From Brevibacillus_D fluminis_A (GTDB taxonomy: Bacteria; Bacillota; Bacilli; Brevibacillales; Brevibacillaceae), in contig NZ_CM125436.1 of NCBI RefSeq assembly GCF_052072235.1, positions 1,296,001-1,360,000 of the forward strand: a stretch of DNA of 64,000 nt, in the 5' to 3' direction. The notes beneath the pieces are model-generated. The model ran no database searches. It was not told the DNA's origin and saw nothing but the letters and a program-made list of their open reading frames with translations. The position numbers and the translations under genes are program-made. Of the stretch, positions 42,984-51,147 are shown piece after piece; within the stretch, counting starts at the first letter, position 1, and the number at the start of each line of letters is the position of its first letter.

Positions 42984-43853
42984 TTAGCGATGTTTCTTCA
43001 ATAATTCCTTCTCCAGCAGCGGCCCGTAGGTCTCCACCCGGCGGTCGCGGAGAAATTGAAGCAGGTTGCGGGCAAAGTCGATTTCGCCAAGGTCTACTTC
43101 CTGAATCAAGATGCCTTCCTCGTCGTCGAGCGATTGAACGATGTCGCCCAGCGGGTTGCTGACGAAGCTGCCGCCGTAGAAGCTCATATCGTCTTCCTGG
43201 CCTACACGGTTAACCGCAGCGATGAAGACGCCATTGGAGATGCCGTGCGCGGAGATCGCCTTTTCCCATGCTCTGCGGGTGGACAGCTCAGGGTGATCCG
43301 GCTCGGAACCGATTGCGGATGGGTAGAACAGGATGTCCGCGCCTTGCAATGCCAGGATGCGGGCAACTTCTGGGAACCATTCATCCCAGCAAATGCCGAT
43401 TCCGATCGTGCCGTAGCGTGTTTCATATACAGGGTAGCCCGTGTTGCCTGGGACGAAATAATATTTTTCATGGTACTGCGGGCCGTCCGGAATGTGGTTT
43501 TTGCGAGTAGTGCCCAGATACGAGCCGTCCGCATCGTACACGACCGCGCTGTTGAAGTAAACGCCGCGTCCTGCTTTTTCGTAAATCGGCACGATCAGGA
43601 CAACCTCGAATTTTTTCGCCAGCTCGCTCATTTTTTGCAACGTTGGGCTGTCGATTGGTTCCGCGAGGTTATAGTGCTCTACATTTACCGTCTGGCAAAA
43701 ATATTGGGCGTTGAACAGCTCTTGCAAGCAAATGATTTGCGCGCCTTTTTTCGCAGCTTCCTCGACTTTTTGGACATGGTACTCCACGTTTTGGGCAATA
43801 TCTTTGCCGCACTTTCCTTGAATCAAGCCGATGGTTACTTTGTTTGTTTTCAT
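42984..43853 (-). CDS. Carbon-nitrogen hydrolase, N-carbamoylputrescine amidase/beta-ureidopropionase-like
   Basis: 289 aa from ATG 43853, 6 nt after GGAGGA. Nitrilase superfamily with an intact catalytic triad: E45 (LQELFN), K118 (TRKNHIPD) and C155 (GICWDEWFPE). The WDEWFPE and RKNHIPDGPQYHEKYYF stretches are typical of enzymes that release CO2 and NH3 from N-carbamoyl compounds (plant/Pseudomonas AguB, beta-ureidopropionase). It lies 54 nt after an amino-acid permease gene on the same strand and is probably expressed with it from the sigma-54 promoter, so an imported amine or amino-acid derivative is the likely substrate. Confidence 0.85.
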   Translation of the reverse strand: MKTNKVTIGLIQGKCGKDIAQNVEYHVQKVEEAAKKGAQIICLQELFNAQYFCQTVNVEHYNLAEPIDSPTLQKMSELAKKFEVVLIVPIYEKAGRGVYFNSAVVYDADGSYLGTTRKNHIPDGPQYHEKYYFVPGNTGYPVYETRYGTIGIGICWDEWFPEVARILALQGADILFYPSAIGSEPDHPELSTRRAWEKAISAHGISNGVFIAAVNRVGQEDDMSFYGGSFVSNPLGDIVQSLDDEEGILIQEVDLGEIDFARNLLQFLRDRRVETYGPLLEKELLKKHR

Positions 43854-43907
43854 GAGAACGTCCTCCATTCAAATCGTGTGAGTTAAGTTTGTCATTCTTG
43901 CACGCCG

Positions 43908-45260
43908 TTACGCTTGGTCTGCTTCCGCAAACTGAATTTCAGGCGGCTTTTGTGAAAAGCCTTTCGTCAACGCGAGCAGGTAGGCAAAGCCGACGATGAC
44001 CCAGACGCTGCCCAAAATAATCGAGTGTTTGTCCAGATTCGACCAAAGCCAGATCGTGAAGCAGGCGCCGATGACAGGAAGCAGCACGTTTTGGAAAAAT
44101 CCTTTTGCGCCGCGCTCCTTTTGACGGACGTAGTAGTGGGCGATCACGGACAGGTTGACGAAGGTGAACGCGACCAAAGCGCCGAAATTGATGAACGATG
44201 CTGCGGTTGACAAATCAAGCACCAGTGCGGCAAGAGAGAATACCCCGATCAAGATGATGTTGAGCGAAGGGGTTTGAAACTTCGGATGAATGTACCCGAA
44301 CCATTTTTTCGGCAAAACGGACTCGCGGCCCATGGCGAACAACAGACGCGCTGCACTCGCGTGTGACGACATGCCGGAACCGATGGTGGAGGTGATCATC
44401 CCTGCCAAAAATATAGAAGCAAAAATCGTGCCACCGATATGATCGGCGATTTCAAATGCTGCCGAATCGACGACTTTGAACGAATTGAAATCCGGGTAAA
44501 CGATTTGCGCGATGTAGGAGACGAATGTAAACAGCGCGCCCCCGATGAAAGCAACCAGGAAGATCGCTCTCGGAACCGTTCTCTTCGGATTCACGGTTTC
44601 CTCAGAGAGTGTGGTGACAGCATCAAAGCCGAGGAACGACAGGCAAAGAATCGATGCGCCCGCCATGACGAACGAGAATGGGACATCCTGGTTGTAGAAC
44701 GGCAATGCGCTAAGCAATGTGCCCATTCCCATGCCGTGGGTGACACCCTTGATCGAGAGAATCACAAAGAGAACGGTTACGAGAAACTGGAACAAGACAA
44801 GAATCCCGTTGATTCTGGCGGTCATGCGGATTCCGCAAACGTTTACAAGTGTGATTATGCAGATAAATCCGACGATCCAGATCCATGATGGAACCTGTGG
44901 GAAGGCAGCGGACAAGAAAACGCCTGACAGCAGGAAATTGATCATCGGCAAGAACAGATAATCCATGAGGACAGACCATCCGACCAAAAAGCCGAGATGC
45001 GGGCTGATCGATTTCTGCGTGTACGTATAGGCCGAACCAGCGGATGGATACGCTTTCACCATTTTGCCGTAGCTATAAGCTGTGAACAGCATAGCGACCA
45101 AGGCAATGATATAAGCCGCCGGAATCATTCCATGTGTCGTTTGCGCGGCTATTCCATACGTAGAAAAAACCGTCATCGGCGCCATATAGGCCAAGCCGAG
45201 AATCACGAGTGGGAGGAGTGTGAGTGTCCGGCTGAATTGCGGTGCTTGTTCCTTGTTCAT
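43908..45260 (-). CDS. APC-superfamily amino acid/polyamine permease
   Basis: 450 aa from ATG 45260 after AAGGAGG; the longer frame upstream runs through the promoter. Twelve hydrophobic segments; begins TLTLLPLVILGLAYMAPMTVFSTYG, with the APC signature GSAYTYTQKSISPHLGFLVGW and LSFLGFDAVTTLSEETVNPKRTVPRAI in the middle. Related to PuuP/YdgF-like permeases for putrescine, GABA or amino acids. Expression is predicted from a perfect -24/-12 promoter about 40 nt upstream, under the divergent activator. Confidence 0.88.
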   Translation of the reverse strand: MNKEQAPQFSRTLTLLPLVILGLAYMAPMTVFSTYGIAAQTTHGMIPAAYIIALVAMLFTAYSYGKMVKAYPSAGSAYTYTQKSISPHLGFLVGWSVLMDYLFLPMINFLLSGVFLSAAFPQVPSWIWIVGFICIITLVNVCGIRMTARINGILVLFQFLVTVLFVILSIKGVTHGMGMGTLLSALPFYNQDVPFSFVMAGASILCLSFLGFDAVTTLSEETVNPKRTVPRAIFLVAFIGGALFTFVSYIAQIVYPDFNSFKVVDSAAFEIADHIGGTIFASIFLAGMITSTIGSGMSSHASAARLLFAMGRESVLPKKWFGYIHPKFQTPSLNIILIGVFSLAALVLDLSTAASFINFGALVAFTFVNLSVIAHYYVRQKERGAKGFFQNVLLPVIGACFTIWLWSNLDKHSIILGSVWVIVGFAYLLALTKGFSQKPPEIQFAEADQA

Positions 45261-45298
45261 GTTGTTCCCTCCTTGTTTTATTTTCGAAATCTTTAATA

Positions 45299-45315
45299 AG
45301 CAATTTACGTGCCAA
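45299..45315 (-). promoter_or_regulatory. Sigma-54 (-24/-12) promoter of the permease operon
   Basis: On the minus strand TTGGCACGTAAATTGCT: TGGCAC, exactly 5 nt, TTGCT, matching TGGCAC-N5-TTGCW with no mismatch. Initiation is expected near 45288, 28 nt upstream of the permease start. Confidence 0.85.
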
Positions 45316-45364
45316 TATGAAAAGATTGCGAAAGCGGACATTTCACGTCTATAATGTGGAGGAA

Positions 45365-45382
45365 TAATGAAAAAAATCATTA
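45365..45382. promoter_or_regulatory. Activator-binding dyad 1
   Basis: TAATGAAAAAAATCATTA. About 50 nt upstream of the -24 element. Same pattern as two further copies at 45436-45471. Confidence 0.65.
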
Positions 45383-45435
45383 CTTGTTTGTAGTATAAGA
45401 GCTTTTAGGCCTTTTTAGTATGTTACTATTTGGTA

Positions 45436-45471
45436 TAATGAAATAAATCATTATAATGCGAAAAATCATTA
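45436..45471. promoter_or_regulatory. Activator-binding dyads 2 and 3, back to back
   Basis: TAATGAAATAAATCATTA (45436-45453) followed directly by TAATGCGAAAAATCATTA (45454-45471). With dyad 1 they give TAATG-N8-CATTA. They lie 121-157 nt upstream of the -24 element, typical for enhancer sites, and immediately before the activator gene, which suggests autoregulation. Confidence 0.65.
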
Positions 45472-45484
45472 TCGCTGGGGAGTG

Positions 45485-46762
45485 ATGGGAATCCGCATGT
45501 TTTCAGACATCAAAATACATGACAACTGGCTTGTGCATTCTGCAGGCAAGACCGTCGATTCCGTCCTCGGCAGCAAGCAGGAAGAGCTGCTGGAGACGAT
45601 CTTTAGCAAGGAAAGCATTTCGTTCATTAAAAATATCGTGCACAAAAAAATCACCTCGCTGAAAGCGGAAGCGATCAGCCAGCTTTTGATCGCGCCGTTT
45701 CTTCTCTTAATCGTAAAGGAGCCGAGCAGAATTCTTACGGCTGTCAGCATGCAGGACACGAACCAGACAGGCGGCAGCGGCGAAGCGGATGCCGGCTCGA
45801 TGGAGGCGTCACTGATTGCCCGCTCGCCCAAAATGCTGGAAATTATGGAGATTGTGCGTAAAATTTCGCACGTCGATTCAACGATTTTGCTGCTCGGCCG
45901 CTCGGGCGTCGGGAAGAGCGTGATCGCCAAGCTGATTCACAAGTACAGCAGCCGTTCGAACAAGAGCTTCATTCCCGTCAACTGCGGTGCGATCCCGGAA
46001 GCGTTGATGGAGTCGGAGCTGTTCGGCTACTCCCACGGCAGCTTTACCGGCGGAAAGCGCGGCGGAAAAAAAGGAATTTTTGAATCAGCGAATGAAGGGA
46101 CTGTGTTTCTCGATGAGATCGGCGAGCTTCCCTTAAACCTGCAGGTGAAGCTGCTGGAAGTTTTGCAGGAAAACAGCATCCGGCCGATTGGAGCAAGCCG
46201 CCTGGTGCCGGTGAATGTCCGCGTGATCGCCGCAACGAATCAGGATTTGCTGGAGCTTGTTGCACAGAAAAAGTTTCGCGAGGACTTGTATTATCGGCTG
46301 AACGTCGTGCCGATCGAGATTCCTTCCTTGCGTGAGCGGCCGGAAGACATCGTGTATTTGGCGCGCCATTTTTTGACCCAGCGCGTAAAAAAATACGGGA
46401 TCTACAAAACGTTTCATCCCGATGTGGAAGAGGTGCTGAAGCAGCACGAGTGGCCGGGCAATGTCCGCGAGCTGGAAAACTTGATCGAGCGGGTCTTCAT
46501 CACAGCCGAGGAGAGCGAGATTCAGGTCAAACACCTGCCTGCCGCGTTTCATTCCCCACTGTCCGGCATTTTGCCGAAAAACGAGGCGACCGGGATCATT
46601 CCATTAAAAGAAGCAAAACGGCTGGTGGAAAAAGAACTGATTTTAAAAGCCTATGATTTGTATAAAAGCAGCTATCGGGTGGCGGAAGCGCTTGGGGTTG
46701 ACCAGTCGACGATCGCAAAGAAGCTGAAAGAATTTCGAGAAGAGGATGGGAAACAGAAATGA
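45485..46762 (+). CDS. Sigma-54 enhancer-binding regulator with variant GSFTGG loop
   Basis: 425 aa if ATG 45485 is used (GTG 45482 and ATG 45497 are alternatives; GGGGAG lies at 45476-45481). N-terminal domain of about 105 residues that I do not recognise, ending at a Gly/Ser/Asp-rich linker. AAA+ domain (about 115-345): Walker A GRSGVGKSV, Walker B GTVFLDEIGELP, and the sigma-54 contact loop at 46037-46054 reading GSFTGG instead of GAFTGA. C-terminal Fis-type HTH (about 385-420: YRVAEALGVDQSTIAKKLKEF). No receiver domain, so probably ligand-responsive. Divergent from the permease; its stop overlaps the next start (ATGA). Confidence 0.88.
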   Translation: MGIRMFSDIKIHDNWLVHSAGKTVDSVLGSKQEELLETIFSKESISFIKNIVHKKITSLKAEAISQLLIAPFLLLIVKEPSRILTAVSMQDTNQTGGSGEADAGSMEASLIARSPKMLEIMEIVRKISHVDSTILLLGRSGVGKSVIAKLIHKYSSRSNKSFIPVNCGAIPEALMESELFGYSHGSFTGGKRGGKKGIFESANEGTVFLDEIGELPLNLQVKLLEVLQENSIRPIGASRLVPVNVRVIAATNQDLLELVAQKKFREDLYYRLNVVPIEIPSLRERPEDIVYLARHFLTQRVKKYGIYKTFHPDVEEVLKQHEWPGNVRELENLIERVFITAEESEIQVKHLPAAFHSPLSGILPKNEATGIIPLKEAKRLVEKELILKAYDLYKSSYRVAEALGVDQSTIAKKLKEFREEDGKQK

Positions 46763-47565
46763 CAGTGACCATTGCGCTGGCACAATTAAAGGTGACTTCC
46801 TTTCATAAGCAGCTGAATTTGAACCGCGCCCTGGCGACGATTCAGACGTGCAAAGAAAAGCAGGTGGATTACGTGCTCTTTCCCGAGCTGTTTCTATCCG
46901 GTTATTTCATTCAGCAAAACATTCGCGAGCTGGCGGAACCGGCGGACGGGGAGAGTATCAAAAAACTCCAGGAAAAAGCCAAGGAGACCGGCGTCGGCGT
47001 CATTATCGGCTTTCCCGAGCGCGATGGGGAGAACATGTACAACTCGGCTGCTTTCATCGACCGGGATGGCACGCTGCAGGGCGTTTACCGCAAAGTCCAT
47101 TTGTTTGACAAGGAGAAGTCGTATTTTACCGCAGGCGAGCATTGCCCGCTGTTCACGCTGCCCGGGGGCAAAATGGGCATGATGATGACCTATGATGTGG
47201 AATTTCCGGAAATGGCCCGCCTCTATGCGGTAAACGGAGCATCCCTTCTGTTCGTGCTGAATGCCCACCATGTTCCTTATGAGCAGCATCAGGAGATGTA
47301 TTTGCGCGCCAGAGGTCTTGAAAACCAGCTGTTCATCGCGGCGGCGAATACGGTTGGGCTTCAGGAGATGACGCTGTTTTTCGGCGAAAGCGGGGTTATC
47401 TCTCCCGATGGCGATTATGTGGCGAGAGGCAGCAACAATGAAGAGCTGATCGTCGTGCCGATCGATCTGGGGGAGGTGGAGCGGTCGAGAGCCGAACGGC
47501 CGATGAAATATTTGACGGATCGCAAGCAGAAGGTGTATCAGGCGCACGGATTGCTCGCCGAATAG
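46759..47565 (+). CDS. Nitrilase-fold protein with Thr in place of the catalytic Cys
   Basis: 268 aa, ATG overlapping the TGA of the regulator. Nitrilase superfamily by overall sequence: E43 in FPELFLSGY and K112 in VYRKVHLF are kept, as is the DVEFPEMARL context after the nucleophile. The nucleophile position, normally xxxCYDVEFPE, reads MMMTYDVEFPE: T144, codon ACC at 47188-47190. Cys to ACC needs at least two base changes, so a simple read error is unlikely. Either the enzyme uses threonine, or it is a non-catalytic homologue, perhaps a ligand-sensing partner of the regulator it is coupled to. A strong terminator follows. Confidence 0.85.
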   Translation: MTVTIALAQLKVTSFHKQLNLNRALATIQTCKEKQVDYVLFPELFLSGYFIQQNIRELAEPADGESIKKLQEKAKETGVGVIIGFPERDGENMYNSAAFIDRDGTLQGVYRKVHLFDKEKSYFTAGEHCPLFTLPGGKMGMMMTYDVEFPEMARLYAVNGASLLFVLNAHHVPYEQHQEMYLRARGLENQLFIAAANTVGLQEMTLFFGESGVISPDGDYVARGSNNEELIVVPIDLGEVERSRAERPMKYLTDRKQKVYQAHGLLAE

Positions 47566-47580
47566 CTTTTTTCAAACGGA

Positions 47581-47622
47581 CAAACCACATGGCAGATGTC
47601 ATGTGGTTTGTTGTTTGTTGCT
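47581..47622 (+). terminator. Terminator after the nitrilase-fold gene
   Basis: CAAACCACATG and CATGTGGTTTG, 11-bp perfect stem with 8-nt loop, then TTGTTTGTTG. Confidence 0.75.
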
Positions 47623-47763
47623 GCAGGATTTACCGAAAATTTACTTGTATCACATATTGTCTTCTGGCAGACTAATGAATGGGAAGGGAACATTTTTTCG
47701 CACAGATAGGACATCATGCCATTTTCCATCCGGATGAAGTGCAGCCAATGCTCCGCAAAAATG

Positions 47764-47782
47764 CTTGGCTGAGCCAAGTTTT
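47764..47782 (+). other. Palindrome CTTGGCT-G-AGCCAAG with T-run in the phoP leader
   Basis: A perfect 7-bp arm palindrome followed by TTTT, 20 nt before the phoP start. Could be an attenuator or a protein-binding dyad. The rest of 47623-47802 shows no gene and no convincing Pho box. Confidence 0.45.
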
Positions 47783-47802
47783 CAATTAGGGGGTACGTAG
47801 AA

Positions 47803-48498
47803 ATGACAAAAATTTTGGTTGTCGATGATGAACTATCTATCGCCAAACTCCTGCAGTTCAACCTTGAAAAGGCAGGGTTTGAAGTCGTGTCCGCATACGA
47901 TGGAAAGCAAGCGCTTGAGATGGTCAGCCAAGAAAAGCCTGACTTTATCATATTGGATTTGATGCTGCCCAAAATCGACGGGATGGACGTGTGCAAAACG
48001 CTCCGCCAAGACCGGATCAATACGCCTATTTTGATGCTTACAGCCAAAGATGACGAGCTGGATAAAATCCTCGGACTGGAGCTGGGGGCGGATGATTATT
48101 TGACCAAGCCGTTCAGCCCGCGTGAAGTTGTGGCCCGTGTGAAGGCGATTTTGCGCCGGACCCAGGCAGCGCCGGATGCAGGCGGTGACGATGGCGAGGT
48201 TGTGCTCGAGTTCGGTACGATCAAGCTGTACCCGGAGAAATACGAAGTGTTCCGCGGGGAAGAAAAAGTGGAGCTGACGCCAAAGGAGTTTGAACTGCTG
48301 CATTACTTGGCGAGCCACCATGGCCGCGTACTGACGCGCGATCAGCTTTTGAACGCGGTTTGGAATTATGATTTCGTCGGTGATTCGCGGATTGTGGACG
48401 TGCATGTCAGCCATCTGCGTGAAAAATTGGAAGAAGATACAAAAAATCCGCGCTATATCAAAACGGTGAGAGGTCTTGGGTACAAGCTGGAAGGATAG
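47803..48498 (+). CDS. phoP: Phosphate response regulator PhoP
   Basis: 231 aa, OmpR/PhoB subfamily. Receiver domain (1-120) with acidic D8/D9, phosphorylated D52 (IILDLMLP) and the conserved Lys in LTKPFSPREV; winged-helix DNA-binding domain (about 135-231: LTPKEFELLHYLASHHGRVLTRDQLL, then RIVDVHVSHLREKLE and YIKTVRGLGYKLEG). Close to B. subtilis PhoP, including GLELGADDYxTKPFSPRE. Followed 18 nt later by its kinase phoR; position after mdh is as in B. subtilis. Confidence 0.95.
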   Translation: MTKILVVDDELSIAKLLQFNLEKAGFEVVSAYDGKQALEMVSQEKPDFIILDLMLPKIDGMDVCKTLRQDRINTPILMLTAKDDELDKILGLELGADDYLTKPFSPREVVARVKAILRRTQAAPDAGGDDGEVVLEFGTIKLYPEKYEVFRGEEKVELTPKEFELLHYLASHHGRVLTRDQLLNAVWNYDFVGDSRIVDVHVSHLREKLEEDTKNPRYIKTVRGLGYKLEG

Positions 48499-48516
48499 CC
48501 GGGAGGAGGGATTCAG

Positions 48517-50280
48517 GTGACGCGCTTTCGCTTAAAATTAACTTTTACCATCCTGATTCTCATCTCTTTTGTCCTGTTGTTATTGGGCGGTTTTTTTGCC
48601 AAAGTCCTGGAGCGTTCCTATATGGAGACGCTCTCTGATTTATTGCGGAAAGAAGCGCTGCTGATTGCGGAAGCGGTACATGAACCGAGCATTTATAACA
48701 ACAATGAGAAGCTGCGGGAACGGGTGTATGATTTCACGCAATCGACGGAAGCAAGGGTGACGGTGATCAACGCCAATGGAGAAGTGCTCTCGGATACGAA
48801 TCATGATCCAAGCGACATGGAAAACCACTCCAACAGGCCCGAGTTCATCAGTGCGATGAAGGGTGAAACGGCGATGGCCATGCGATTCAGCGAGACGCTC
48901 GGCTATCAGATGATGTATATCAGCGCGCCGATCAAGCAAAACGGGATGGTCGTCGGCGTGGTTCGCTCTGCCATGTCCATGGAGAGCATCACCGATACGA
49001 TTCACAGCATGTGGTACAGTCTTTTGACCGGACTCCTGGTGACGGTATTGATCGGGTCGCTGATCAGCGCGCGCATCGCTTCGAGCATTACGAAGCCGAT
49101 CGAGGAGATCACGCGCGTGGCCCGCAACATTACGCAGCGCCAGTACGAAAGCCGCGTGCGTCTGAAGGCGAGCGATGAGATCGGTCAGCTTGCCTCCGCG
49201 ATCAATTTCATGGCTTCCAGTCTGGAACAGCAAATGTACGAGATTTCCGAGAACCAGCAACGGCTGTCTGGCGTGCTGACGAACATGACCAGCGGGGTTA
49301 TTTTCGTGACGGAATCGCGCCGCATCATGCTGGTGAATCCCGCGGTGGAAAAGCTGCTCGGCACAGCCGGACAGGATTTGGTCGGTAAGCTGCATATTGA
49401 GGCGGGGAAAAACTTCGTGCTCAGCCAGTCGATCGATAAATGCATTGATACGGGTGAAAAAATGCGGGAAGAGATTCATATTTACTATCCGGAGGAGCGG
49501 ATTTTGGATGTGAATCTGGCGCCCTATATCAATTTCAAAGGCGAGAAAAAGGGCGTCGTGACGGTGCTGCATGACATTACCGAAATACGCAGGCTGGAAA
49601 AGATGCGCTCCGAATTCGTCGCCAATGTGTCGCACGAGCTGCGCACCCCGATCACGTCGATCAAAGGGTTTACGGAGACGCTGCTGGACGGTGCCATGCA
49701 GGATGAGGAGCTGTGCCGCAACTTCCTGCAAATCATTTCGGAGGAAAGCGAGCGTCTGTTCAGGCTGATCAGGGAAATTCTCGACTTGTCCAAAATCGAA
49801 CAAAAGCGGATCGTCATGAACATGACGGAAGTAAACATCAACAAGCTGGTCGAAGGAACGGCTTCTCTTTTGCAGGAACAGATCCAACGTAAAGGGCTGC
49901 GGTTTATCATGCCGACGGTGAAAGATGTGACCATGGTCAGCGACCGCGACTGCATGAATCAAATTTTGCTGAATCTGATTACGAACGCCGTATCTTACAC
50001 GCCGGAGGGCGGGACGGTGAAGGTCGAGGTCAGCAAGGATGAGCAAAACGTGACGATCGTCGTCGCCGATACGGGCATCGGCATTCCGGAAGGGGATATT
50101 TCGCGCATTTTTGAGCGGTTTTATCGCGTCGATAAGGCGCGTTCCCGCGATTCGGGCGGTACCGGTTTGGGGTTGGCGATCGTAAAGCATCTGGTGGATG
50201 CATTGCATGGCGAGATCGCCGTGCAGAGCGAGGAAGGCAAGGGCACGACTTTTATTTTGGTGTTTCCGCTTGATAAATAA
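48517..50280 (+). CDS. phoR: Phosphate sensor histidine kinase PhoR
   Basis: 587 aa, GTG start after GGAGGAGGG. TM1 (about 7-29), an extracytoplasmic sensor domain (30-168), TM2 (about 169-190), HAMP (191-245), PAS (about 250-360), HisKA with SHELRTPITSIKGF (H373), and HATPase with N box NLITNAVSYTPEGG, G1 DTGIGIPEG, F box FERFYRVDKAR and G2 GGTGLGLAIVKHL. Same architecture as B. subtilis PhoR. It phosphorylates PhoP under phosphate limitation and is probably translated with it. Confidence 0.95.
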   Translation: MTRFRLKLTFTILILISFVLLLLGGFFAKVLERSYMETLSDLLRKEALLIAEAVHEPSIYNNNEKLRERVYDFTQSTEARVTVINANGEVLSDTNHDPSDMENHSNRPEFISAMKGETAMAMRFSETLGYQMMYISAPIKQNGMVVGVVRSAMSMESITDTIHSMWYSLLTGLLVTVLIGSLISARIASSITKPIEEITRVARNITQRQYESRVRLKASDEIGQLASAINFMASSLEQQMYEISENQQRLSGVLTNMTSGVIFVTESRRIMLVNPAVEKLLGTAGQDLVGKLHIEAGKNFVLSQSIDKCIDTGEKMREEIHIYYPEERILDVNLAPYINFKGEKKGVVTVLHDITEIRRLEKMRSEFVANVSHELRTPITSIKGFTETLLDGAMQDEELCRNFLQIISEESERLFRLIREILDLSKIEQKRIVMNMTEVNINKLVEGTASLLQEQIQRKGLRFIMPTVKDVTMVSDRDCMNQILLNLITNAVSYTPEGGTVKVEVSKDEQNVTIVVADTGIGIPEGDISRIFERFYRVDKARSRDSGGTGLGLAIVKHLVDALHGEIAVQSEEGKGTTFILVFPLDK

Positions 50281-50332
50281 TTTTACGTAAACGATACAAT
50301 TGCTTTAAATCAGCTACACAATTCTCTTGTAC

Positions 50333-50365
50333 GATTTCAACTGTCAGAAAGAATGGGTTGAAATC
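50333..50365 (+). other. Inverted repeat GATTTCAAC/GTTGAAATC before phoU
   Basis: A perfect 9-bp arm repeat with a 15-nt loop, ending just before the phoU ribosome binding site. Possible translation-modulating hairpin or operator. Confidence 0.45.
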
Positions 50366-50379
50366 CGAGGGGGAAAATC

Positions 50380-51039
50380 ATGGTTGCCAGACATACCTTT
50401 GAAGAACAGCTTGATAGCCTTCATCGCAAGCTTTTGTCGATGGGATCGTTGGTGGAAGAAGCAATTCACAAGTCCATAAAAAGTCTCGTAGAGCGAAATC
50501 TCCAGCTGGCAGATGAAGTCATCAAGAGCGATGGGGTCATCAATTCGCTTGAAGCCGAGATCGAGAGCGGCTGCTTTCAGCTGATTGCTCTGCAGCAGCC
50601 GGTTGGAGGCGATCTGCGCAGGCTGGGGACCATGCTCAAGCTGGTAACCGACCTGGAGCGAATGGGCGACCATGCCGTAGCGATTGCGAAGACGACGCGC
50701 CGCTTGATGAATGAGCAATATGTGAAACCGTTGATCGATATTCCGCTCATGGCGGACCATGTAAAAGCGATGGTGCGCGACAGTCTGAATGCATACATTA
50801 TCCGCGATACGGAGGCAGCGGCAGAGATCGCACTGCGCGACGATGTTGTCGACAAGCTGTTCTCTACCATTTTCCGCGATTTGATCGAGGTCATGAGCAA
50901 CAAGCCGCAAGCGATCAACCAAGGGACGCATCTGCTGCTTGTCGCGCAGTATTTGGAGCGGATCGCCGACCATGTGACGAACATTTGTGAATGGATCGTG
51001 TACATGAAGACCGGACAAATGACAGATTTGAATAAATGA
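50380..51039 (+). CDS. phoU: Phosphate signalling/uptake regulator PhoU
   Basis: 219 aa, two tandem three-helix PhoU domains (about 10-105 and 115-210), each with the metal-binding E/D-x3-D motif: LVTDLERMGDHAV and QYLERIADHVTNI. PhoU links the Pst transporter to PhoR and dampens phosphate uptake. ATG after GAGGGGG. No pst genes are in the window: phoU lies between phoR and ppk, so phosphate sensing and polyphosphate storage are linked by position. Confidence 0.95.
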   Translation: MVARHTFEEQLDSLHRKLLSMGSLVEEAIHKSIKSLVERNLQLADEVIKSDGVINSLEAEIESGCFQLIALQQPVGGDLRRLGTMLKLVTDLERMGDHAVAIAKTTRRLMNEQYVKPLIDIPLMADHVKAMVRDSLNAYIIRDTEAAAEIALRDDVVDKLFSTIFRDLIEVMSNKPQAINQGTHLLLVAQYLERIADHVTNICEWIVYMKTGQMTDLNK

Positions 51040-51061
51040 CTACTCTCCCCAAAATAGATAG

Positions 51062-51089
51062 TTGAAGAAAAGATGCGTTCAGGTATCAT
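51062..51089 (+). promoter_or_regulatory. Possible ppk promoter
   Basis: TTGAAG (51062-51067), a 16-nt spacer and TATCAT (51084-51089). A moderate match. No clear PhoP box. Confidence 0.4.
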
Positions 51090-51147
51090 AGATACTAGGG
51101 CATATAAACGGCAATAGGTTGTTTGTGCAAAAAAGGGGGAGAAACCG

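Noticed and set aside
45261..45380. 40-codon N-terminal extension of the APC permease
   Set aside because: It would read through the -24/-12 promoter. AAGGAGG precedes ATG 45260.
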